DNA of 54,622 bases from Planctomycetota bacterium (lineage in GTDB: Bacteria; Planctomycetota; Planctomycetia; Pirellulales; Pirellulaceae): positions 1 through 54,622 of the forward strand of contig JACNKX010000060.1 in NCBI GenBank assembly GCA_014381825.1. The letters run 5' to 3'. Positions 44,668 through 52,800 of this stretch are shown piece after piece. The notes under the pieces were generated by a model. The model ran no database searches and was not told where the DNA came from. It saw nothing but the letters and a program-made list of their open reading frames with translations. Both the position numbers and the translations under genes were made by a program. Position 1 is the first letter of the stretch; each line of letters opens with the position of its first letter.

Positions 44668-46007
44668 GCGAGAATATCTCTGATGGGAGTTCCTTCGGTA
44701 ATCGGGAGCGGTCGTCCGATGTTCGATTGTTGCATGGTGTCCGACTCGACGCCAAGCGCTTCGCAGAGCGTTGCGAGTACATCGCCCACTCCAACTTTGC
44801 CATCGACAACTTCATTCCCGTCTTCGCTCGTTTTGCCATAAGCTTGGCCACCAGCGATGCCGCCACCGCCCAACACACAGGACCAAGCTGCCGGGAAGTG
44901 ATCTCGGCCAGCGTTTCCGTTGATCGATGGCGTCCGGCCAAACTCGCCCATCCAAAGGATCGTCGTCGATTCGAGCAAGCCACGTTCATCGAGATCCTTC
45001 ATTAAGGTGGCCCAGCCTGCGTCGAGATCTCGCGACAAGTTCGCGACCTGGCTGAAGTTGTCGGCGTGCGTGTCCCAACCAGCGCCTCCGCCGAGCGAGA
45101 CTTCAATGAAGGGAACGTCGCGTTCAACCAGACGCCGCGCGAGCAGACATCCCTGACCGAACTCGGTACGTCCGTACGCCTCCCGGAGTTCTTCAGATTC
45201 CTCGGCGAGGTTGAAGGCGTTAGCATCCTCACTGTCCATCAGATTTACAGCACCCTCGTAGACCGTGTTGTGCGTCTTGGGCGCACCATCCGACCGCGTC
45301 GCGAGGAAATTGCTCTGCAGCTTCTTCCAGATCTCCAGCCGCTTGCTGAACCTCGCCTCGGTGATCCCCGTAGCGCGTTGCATCGAGTCAACCTGTAGCT
45401 CCGGAAAAGGCGGTGGTTGGCCGTTGTTGCCGCGTTGCTGTGGTCGAGCGCCAGGCATGTCGGAAGCTCCCACGATCAGCGGGCCGAATCGCGGACCGAG
45501 GAAACCAGAACCGAACGCGTCCTGATTGACGACGCGGAACGGGCCGACGCTCACATATCCGGGCAAGCCAACAGTGCCGTCATTTCCCAACTGCTTCGAC
45601 AACGACGCACCGATGGCAGGATAGCGAACCGGCCCCTGTGGCGGGTGACCTGTTCGCATCAGGAACGTGCCGCGACCGTGATCACCTTCCCTCGTACTCA
45701 GGCCTCGAATCACCGCCAGCTTGTCGCCCATCTTGGCCAGTTTCGGCAGGTGCTCGCTGATACGAAGGCCCGGTGCACTCGTTTCGATTTCCTTAAACTC
45801 ACCACCGTTTTCGTGACCAGGCTTCAAATCAAAGGTATCGGTCTGACTAGGTCCTCCACTCATCCAAAGCAAGATGCAATGGCGCCTCCGTTTCGGATCT
45901 TCGAGCAGCGGCGCAGCGAAGGCCGGAAACCAACCACTTGCACTGACGCCTGCAGTCGCAGCCATCATCGACCCTAACATTTGCCGCCGTGAGAATCTGA
46001 CTGTCAT
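44664..46007 (-). CDS. DUF1501 protein, paralogue 6
   Basis: The 447-aa protein begins with a Tat-like leader (FSRRQMLGSMMAATAG). It shows ILLWMSGGPSQTDTFDLKP, the RGLSTREGDHGRGTFLMRTG segment, FGQGCLLARRLVERDVPF, MGEFGRTP and GRDHFPAAW. The histidine-phenylalanine in GRDHF replaces the usual GRDHW. It lies 92 bp after the anti-sigma/PSD1 fusion and overlaps the EF-hand gene by four bases, so it is embedded in the sigma-factor cluster. It differs from the isolated paralogues in that respect. Confidence 0.88.
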   Translation of the reverse strand: MTVRFSRRQMLGSMMAATAGVSASGWFPAFAAPLLEDPKRRRHCILLWMSGGPSQTDTFDLKPGHENGGEFKEIETSAPGLRISEHLPKLAKMGDKLAVIRGLSTREGDHGRGTFLMRTGHPPQGPVRYPAIGASLSKQLGNDGTVGLPGYVSVGPFRVVNQDAFGSGFLGPRFGPLIVGASDMPGARPQQRGNNGQPPPFPELQVDSMQRATGITEARFSKRLEIWKKLQSNFLATRSDGAPKTHNTVYEGAVNLMDSEDANAFNLAEESEELREAYGRTEFGQGCLLARRLVERDVPFIEVSLGGGAGWDTHADNFSQVANLSRDLDAGWATLMKDLDERGLLESTTILWMGEFGRTPSINGNAGRDHFPAAWSCVLGGGGIAGGQAYGKTSEDGNEVVDGKVGVGDVLATLCEALGVESDTMQQSNIGRPLPITEGTPIRDILA

Positions 46008-46038
46008 TGTTTCGTCCCTTTATTCTTATGGCTTGGTG

Positions 46039-46088
46039 GTAGCCGGACTCGTGAGAGTTCGGATCAGAAGTCTGACGAGTCCGGCTAC
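46039..46088. repeat. Nested hairpin with GACTCGTGAGAGTTC core
   Basis: An outer perfect 14-bp pair, GTAGCCGGACTCGT (46039-46052) and ACGAGTCCGGCTAC (46075-46088), encloses 22 nt. An alternative inner hairpin at 46043-46062 matches the 18696 and 34438 repeats. It lies between two co-directional genes and could attenuate or process the transcript. Confidence 0.8.
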
Positions 46089-46099
46089 TCGTTGTCTTG

Positions 46100-48598
46100 T
46101 TAGTGGTTCATTGTGAATTCGGCACTGTTCAATAGCGCCCAGAGAACGTCGGCCAGTCCTTCGTAGAGTTCGGCACCGGACGCGTCTTCGGCGATGTACT
46201 CGCTAAGCAGTTCTTGCTCGGACACTGCGGGCTTCCGAGATAAGGTCGCCATATACAGAATTTCCACGCGATCTTTGTTGTCAATTAGTGGGACTTCCAA
46301 GGTTTTTAGGAGTCCGCTGCCAGCCAAGCCAGTCGCGTTGGAGATTAACCCGCCGTTCATCAAAGTCAGTGCTTGCGGAATACCGGCTTGATACTCGGTC
46401 GAGCGGCCAGGAGGCGCTCGAAACTGTTGCAGGAATTCATCACGTGTCGTGTTCCCGACGCGAGCCAGATTGAAGCCCGTCCCAGCTTCCGCGGAAACGA
46501 GCATCGAGGCGACGGTGATACAGTCGTACATCTGCTCCGCTGTTAGCAGTTTGACGTTCATCTGAGCGAAGAACTCGTGTCGCTGCGGATCGGGCGTCTC
46601 GGCACCGCTCGACAGGCGATAGGCGCGCGAAAGCACTAACGTCCTGAACAACTCACGCAAATCGTAATCGCTCGCGATGAAATGCCCGGCGACTTCGTCG
46701 AGCAACTCCTGCGAAACTGGTTCGTGTTGGATACCGAAGCCATCAACCGGATCGACGATGCCCTTGCCGAAGAGCTGACCCCAGATACGGTTGGCTGTGG
46801 CACGAGCGAAGTAAGGGTTTTCGGGTGCCGTGATCCAATCAGCAAGTTGTGTTCGCCGCGCGACGGAAGCCGCGTCGTTGTCGATTGGCGAGCCGTCGAG
46901 GAACCGAGGCAACACGATGTCCTCGGTTTCAGGGATGGTGACTTCACCGCGCTCGTTGTCGCGGACTCGCATCACCGTCGATACATCACGCAGGACGCCT
47001 TGTGGTCGCGAAATCTGAGCGAAGAACGCCGCGTATCCCCAAAAATCGTCCTGCAGCCAGGGCTCGAATTTATCGTCGTGACATTGTGCACAATCCAACC
47101 GCATGCCGAGGAAGACGCGGGCCGATCGCGTGGCGAGCTGATCCGGGTCCATCTTCACGGCTGCGTAGAACAGCAGAGGGCCAGATTGCACTAGTCGCCC
47201 TTCCGCCAGCAGCAACCGCCGCACGATCTCGTCGTATGGCACTTTGTCCATGAACTGGTCGCCGATCCACTTCTCAAACGACTGAGGTCCGCCGAAGCGA
47301 GCGAGGTCGATGCCTTCGGGGATCAGGTAAGTTCGCCAAACAGTTGCCAAATGAGTCGAGTGATCGCGGCTGGCGAGCAGTTGATCGACGAGCTTGGTGT
47401 ACCGATCCGGCGACTCATCGTCGAGGTATGCCCTAACTTCGCTGACGCTCGGGGTTCGACCCACTAGATCGAGATAGACGCGCCGAAGTAACTCGTAGTC
47501 GCTCGCCGCGGCAGCCGGTTCGATGCTTTGCTGCCTCCAGAGCGCTTCAATGATTTCGTTGATCCGCGCGACCGCCTCGTCGTTCGTCCACTTCGTCGCC
47601 TTGACAGCTGGCCACTGTAGCGTGGCGGCACCAACGAGTACCGTCTCCTTAGGTTTCTCTTCGGCCAGCGGCTTGTCTTCAGCAACGGCAATGGCCTCCT
47701 GCGGGACTTCGGGTTTGGGTTGCGTGTCATACGACGCGACTGCGGTCGCCGGTGGAGCAGCATCGACAACTAGCAAGTCTGCGGGAAAATCCTCCACCTG
47801 GAACGCTGACTTCGAGTAGGACAGCGCCACCGCGTTGGACGCCGAATCCGCGCCCGCCATTTGGACGTTCTTGGGCAAATGCGTGTTGGCGTCAATCACG
47901 ATACTTAGATTGGCCGACTCCGTGGCCGATCCGAGCTTAACTTCCAATAACACAGCATCGCTGTCGCTACGCGACCACTTCTCCCCGAGCAATGTCATCT
48001 CCGTCTGCCGAAACGCAGTGCCATCCGCGTTCAGGTTATCGAGGAAAAACGCGATCAGCACAGCGTCCTGTTGCGATATACCTTTTGCGCTAACGAAGGT
48101 GTACCGTTCAGCTTGCGATGCACCGGCTTCGCGTTCGAGCATGATGCCGCGGTCAAAATCGAACAAACGTGATTCGCTCTTCGAGCGTTCTCCGACAACT
48201 GCCTTGGAAAGCGACATCCAACGCACTGAACCGTCGTCGGCATCAGTGAGCTGAACGACTTCAGCACCTCGGAGTGCGTCGAGCATCTTGGCCCAACCAT
48301 AAGCGCGCCCGTTACTTTGGAACATGACGACTGCTACTACGATCAGCGCGAGACTCGCAGCAATCGGCCACGCCTTCAGTACCCGCGATCCTCGCGCGGC
48401 AACGCGGCCCACTCGTGACCGTTCCCGCTTCGCCAACTGAGGCGAAACGCCCCACTCCTGCCCCACGGCTCGATCAAGCCGCTTCAGCAGCGTCCGTGGC
48501 ACGACCGGGACCTCGTAGGCATCGGTGAGCATCAGCTCGAATTCCGAATCCTTGGCGTCTTGAACTGCGTCTTCCTGGTTGTTCGTGTCTTGTTTCAT
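46100..48598 (-). CDS. Anti-sigma-like transmembrane protein fused to DUF1549/DUF1553
   Basis: The 832-aa protein has no signal peptide. Residues 1-80 are charged and probably cytoplasmic. One membrane helix (about 83-98, SLALIVVAVVMF) follows, then an exported region of about 250 residues, and then DUF1549 (about 360-560, DCAQCHDDKF near 502) and DUF1553 (about 585-830, APENPYFARATANRIWGQL). It lies directly downstream of an ECF sigma gene, where anti-sigma factors are normally found. The layout, with a cytoplasmic head, one helix and a periplasmic sensor, fits an anti-sigma factor with a PSD1 domain as sensor. A classical zinc anti-sigma HxxxCxxC motif is not visible, so sigma binding is inferred from position only. 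Confidence 0.82.
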   Translation of the reverse strand: MKQDTNNQEDAVQDAKDSEFELMLTDAYEVPVVPRTLLKRLDRAVGQEWGVSPQLAKRERSRVGRVAARGSRVLKAWPIAASLALIVVAVVMFQSNGRAYGWAKMLDALRGAEVVQLTDADDGSVRWMSLSKAVVGERSKSESRLFDFDRGIMLEREAGASQAERYTFVSAKGISQQDAVLIAFFLDNLNADGTAFRQTEMTLLGEKWSRSDSDAVLLEVKLGSATESANLSIVIDANTHLPKNVQMAGADSASNAVALSYSKSAFQVEDFPADLLVVDAAPPATAVASYDTQPKPEVPQEAIAVAEDKPLAEEKPKETVLVGAATLQWPAVKATKWTNDEAVARINEIIEALWRQQSIEPAAAASDYELLRRVYLDLVGRTPSVSEVRAYLDDESPDRYTKLVDQLLASRDHSTHLATVWRTYLIPEGIDLARFGGPQSFEKWIGDQFMDKVPYDEIVRRLLLAEGRLVQSGPLLFYAAVKMDPDQLATRSARVFLGMRLDCAQCHDDKFEPWLQDDFWGYAAFFAQISRPQGVLRDVSTVMRVRDNERGEVTIPETEDIVLPRFLDGSPIDNDAASVARRTQLADWITAPENPYFARATANRIWGQLFGKGIVDPVDGFGIQHEPVSQELLDEVAGHFIASDYDLRELFRTLVLSRAYRLSSGAETPDPQRHEFFAQMNVKLLTAEQMYDCITVASMLVSAEAGTGFNLARVGNTTRDEFLQQFRAPPGRSTEYQAGIPQALTLMNGGLISNATGLAGSGLLKTLEVPLIDNKDRVEILYMATLSRKPAVSEQELLSEYIAEDASGAELYEGLADVLWALLNSAEFTMNH

Positions 48599-48725
48599 CG
48601 ACTTTACCGTATCTTGCCTTGCTTCAATCGGTTGTCATCATCTAATACTCTTGCCATCAGATCTTCTTGCCCTATGTATTCTGCCTCGCTCCCGTAAGAG
48701 AATAGGCAAGAAGTATGTGGGACGA

Positions 48726-49388
48726 TCACGTCGTTGGTTCGCGAATCTCCGTTGCCTCCTGAGACTGGTTCGATGGTGGTGCCGACGTTGTGTTCCCCGC
48801 TCGGACGTGATCCACCACACCGGTCTTCAGCAATTTCATTCGCAACTCGCCACGAGCACGAAATAGGATCGATTCAACAGCCTTTTCGGTCGTGTCCCAG
48901 CGTTCGGCGATCTCGCGAACACTAAGCTTGTCGAGATACTTCCACTCCAACGCAGTGCGGTATTGCTCGGAAAGTTCATCCATTGCCGTTCGGATTTCGG
49001 CACGCTTCTCCTGAGTCTCGGACTGCTTCGCCGGGTCTTCTTGCTCCTCAGACTCAACCGTTTGTTTCGCTTCGTCGATCAAATGCCGCACCCGAGCGAC
49101 CGCCCGGTAGTGATCCTGCACCTTGTGGTTAGCCACCGATCGCAGCCAGCCGCCTGGATTCTCGATCTCGGCAGTCGCTTCGTCAGATACGGCTCGAATC
49201 AGCGCCAGCATGGTCTCACTCACAATATCCTCCGCGAGATGAGAATCGCCATCCACTCGCGTGTACACAAATCGCCAAACCGACGGCAGATAGCGTTCAC
49301 TCAAACACTGATACGCCGCCGGATCTCGTTCTCCAAGTTGTCTCACGAGATCGGAATCGTTCAAAATGGCCTCGGTATCTCGCAGCAT
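48726..49388 (-). CDS. ECF-family RNA polymerase sigma factor
   Basis: The 220-aa protein contains sigma region 2 (about 25-95; VWRFVYTRVDGDSHLAEDIVSE, then LRSVANHKVQDHYR) and region 4 (about 135-190; DELSEQYRTALEWKYLDKLS, REIAERWDTTEKAVESILFRAR). The acidic linker and a 25-residue disordered tail are unremarkable. It would direct polymerase to the promoters of its own cluster and others. It heads the minus-strand set that runs to 35172, 127 bp before the anti-sigma-like/PSD1 fusion, and is divergent from the giant gene at 49803. No ECF promoter could be identified by eye. Confidence 0.92.
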   Translation of the reverse strand: MLRDTEAILNDSDLVRQLGERDPAAYQCLSERYLPSVWRFVYTRVDGDSHLAEDIVSETMLALIRAVSDEATAEIENPGGWLRSVANHKVQDHYRAVARVRHLIDEAKQTVESEEQEDPAKQSETQEKRAEIRTAMDELSEQYRTALEWKYLDKLSVREIAERWDTTEKAVESILFRARGELRMKLLKTGVVDHVRAGNTTSAPPSNQSQEATEIREPTT

Positions 49389-49706
49389 AAAACGGTGGAG
49401 CTTTCATTCTAGCTTCGCCGTCCGTTCTAATGGTCGCTGGATGCAACCGCTTCACGCACGGAAAAACTTCGGATTCGACGATGGTACGATGGAGAAGCCA
49501 ACAAACTGTTTGAGCACCAAGGGTTAAGCTGCGAGGAACGGCCCGCACATTGTACTCGACTCTCCGCGCAAGCGGCTCTGGAAGCGTAATGTAGAAGCTG
49601 CCGGGAATCTGTGCGTGAATTGAGAGCGAACAGCGACTTCCATGAGGAGTTGGTGCGCGCCTGAGATCCACATGCGCGAAGCCGGAGAAGAAGCTGGGAG
49701 ATGATT

Positions 49707-49778
49707 GGCAAGAATATGGGATGGCGAGAGTATAGAGCTGACAGCGTCGGAGATTCTTGCCCTCCCTTTTGGTTGCCC
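49707..49778. repeat. GGCAAGAATAT-type palindromic repeat, intergenic copy
   Basis: GGCAAGAATATGGG (49707-49720) followed by a diverged second unit, and inverted GATTCTTGCCCTCCC (49752-49766), form an imperfect palindrome in the 414-bp gap between the sigma factor and the giant gene. Nothing else was recognised in the gap. The units match those of the intragenic copy at 51874-51970. Confidence 0.7.
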
Positions 49779-49802
49779 CATTCCTTACCGCGTAAGGTTT
49801 GC

Positions 49803-52800
49803 ATGCCAACGGTCGCGATTGAACTCGCAGTGCTGATCCTGCTTTCGTCGAGCTGCTTCGCAAAGGATGCCTCTGAAACGAGTTGGCGAGGCAAGTACGA
49901 GCAGTCGCGTCAGTTGGCCAGGGTCGCTCACAAGCATCTTCGCGCAAGTGAACTCAGCGATGCGCTTGCGATACTCGGCGAAGCCGCTGACTTCGATGTA
50001 CCGCTGCGCAAAGGATTAAACAACGGATTCTCTAGCGTGGCAGGAGGTCTGAATCGTCATTTGGCGATGCTGGACAGCGATGAGCGATATGATTTGCTAC
50101 ACGATTGGTCGATGCCAACGGGGTCCCGGAGAACGCTGCGAGTGTTGGCGGCGTTCACTCCGACCGTTGCGCCGCCGCAAGTATTTGCGCGAGCGTTCGG
50201 CGAGCGTCCGCGTGACTCGTCATTTACAATCGCTCACGTCGGTGAAGTCAGTGGGCTATTCAGCACGGCTTGGGAGTTGGTCGCGGCTGCTGAGGAAGCG
50301 GGACGGCTGCGACGTCTAAAAGGCGAGCTGGAAGAGTTACGCGATGAAGGCGTTCCCAACACGGACCATGTTCTCATGTTGGCGCAGATCGTTGAAGCAA
50401 AGCGAGCGGGTGAAGGGCTGACGGAGCGATTGGCCCGTCATCTTACCCGTCTTCGCGACAATCAGCCTAGGCCCGACTCGCCGCCACAGTCCTTCGACGC
50501 TGCGTGGCGATACGGGCACGGCAAATTCGATGACGAAACCCAGCGGACACTCGATTTCACACCGTTCTCGCACTGGACGGGAGCCGCCTGGCAGATTAGC
50601 GCGGAACGTCCGAACAGCGGCTTCGGTTTCCTTCGGATTGATCAGACCGGCGGGCATCCGTCGCCTGAGCGTGCTTGTATTCGGCGTTGGACGGCTCCTC
50701 AAGATGGAACGCTCACGATCACCGGCATGATGTACCACCCCGCAGCAGAAGGCGACGGAGTACGCGGACGAGTCGTTTCAAGCCGAACTGGTACGCTCAG
50801 CGAATTACATGCTCACGACGGGCCGACCGAGTTGAGGATTGATCCCGTCGAGGTGAAGGCCGGCGAGACGATTGACTTCCTCGCCGACATCGTCGACGAC
50901 AACAATTTCGACACTTTTGTTTGGATGTTCCAGCTTCATCTGAAGACGGGCGACATGCAGCGGATCTACGACTCGGTCGCCGACTTTTGCGGCCCGCACA
51001 GCAAGAGCGTTGTCTCCGATGCAGTACTCGCGGCGGCTTGCCTCGAGCACGACTGGCTGCAGCCGATCGGTGAGGGCATTCTCCAGAAATGGGTCGAAAA
51101 CACTTATTGCACCGACAAGTGGATTAATCGTCCGCACGAGTATAACAGTCGGCTAATCCGTCCCGCGCTGCGACGAGCCTGGGCGACGGCCGTGCGGAAG
51201 GGAGTAGGCGAAACAAGCTCGGCATTGCTCGAAGATACAGGCTTGACGTACTGGGTGCGAAGCGGCCACACATTTGGTAGCAGCGGGGCTGCTACTCGCA
51301 ACACTTGGCTGGGACACGCGGATCACATCCTGCATTTAGCGGGATCACAACAAGATCAACTCTTCTTCCGATACCCATTAGCTGGCGACTTCGCATTCTC
51401 ATTCGAAACGCAAACCAGCGGTCGCCCCGGAACGGACGGCGGAGTTGCATTCGGGGGCACAAGCTACGAAGTCAATGTCGCGGACGAACTGTTCAAGGCC
51501 GTCACGGGTCGCGGATTGATCGAAGAACCCTTCGCGCAACTGACGTCGCACGCCGGCAGTTTCCACGGACAACACGCAGGGCCACCCGAGTTCCATCAGT
51601 TCGAATTAGCTTCGGTTGCGGGCCAAGTGACGTTCTCGTCGAAAGGGCAGCCGATATGGAGCGGCGTTGGCGGCGGCACGACGTCACCTTGGATCGCGTT
51701 GCAAGCCCAAGGCGACCGTAATCCGATCTTCCGCAACCTCCGAATCACTGGCGACCCGGTCATCCCCCGCGAGGTCCGCCTGTCGGACGGTGATTCGTTA
51801 GCAGGATGGGTGCAAAGTACTGACGCGGATGGACTATGGCGAGCGAGTCCCGATGAGGTCGCGCTGAAGGAGAGGCAAGAAAATGAACGGGCAAGAATAT
51901 CGAATCCGAACTTCCGCATTCCCTACTTCCTCGCTACCGATGACATTCTTGCCCCCCATATTCTTGCCCCGACTCTTCGTACTTCGAATGCCGATGCTGA
52001 TCCAGCATGGTTTTCCAGGAATGGAGTCATTCATGGTTCGCGTATCGACAGCGAAGATGATCATGTAGGTCAACGGCAACTCGTCTACACCCGACCGTTG
52101 CAAGACACCGAATCGATCAGCTATGAGTTCCGTTACGAGTCCGGCAAGTTCGAAGTGCATCCGGCGATCGGTCGGTTGGTGTTCTTGATCGAGCCCGGCG
52201 GAGTTCGCTTGCATTGGATCACCGATGGCGACCAGGAATGGACGGGACTTGGCCAAGACAACGCAGTCGTCGAGCGTTTTGATCGCCGCGGGGCAAAGCC
52301 GCTGCCGCTCGTTGAAGGCGATTGGAACCGCGTGACCGTTGAACTTGCTGGCGACAACGTAACTGTAATGCTCAAGGACCAGGTTATCTATGAGCGAAAG
52401 CTGCAGCCGCAAGACGATCGGTCATTCGCTTTCTATCACGACGCGAACCGTTCAGCGGTGGAAGTCCGCAACGTCACAATGCGAGGCGCGTGGCCGGAGC
52501 GTCTTACCGACGAGCAGTTGAACAACCTCGCAGCGATTTCCGATTCCGATCGAAGCCAACCAGATCGCTTTGCTCTAAACGCGTTGTTCGGTGACAAATA
52601 CATCGCTGGCGACATCATGGCAACTCGTCGGCGCGCGGCGAAGATGCCGCCGAAGGAACGGTACGATTTCCTTGCCGACTGGGTCTTACCAAGCCGCAAT
52701 CACGCGACGCTTCGGCTCTACGGGGCGTTTGGCCCCACGAACCCAGCACGGCCCGTTGCCGATTACATCATCAGTGAGCAACGGCGTTTGGACGAAGCGA

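Noticed and set aside
49297-49947. 216-aa minus-strand frame between the sigma factor and the giant gene
   Set aside because: It overlaps both the sigma factor start and the signal peptide of the giant gene and has no recognisable domain.
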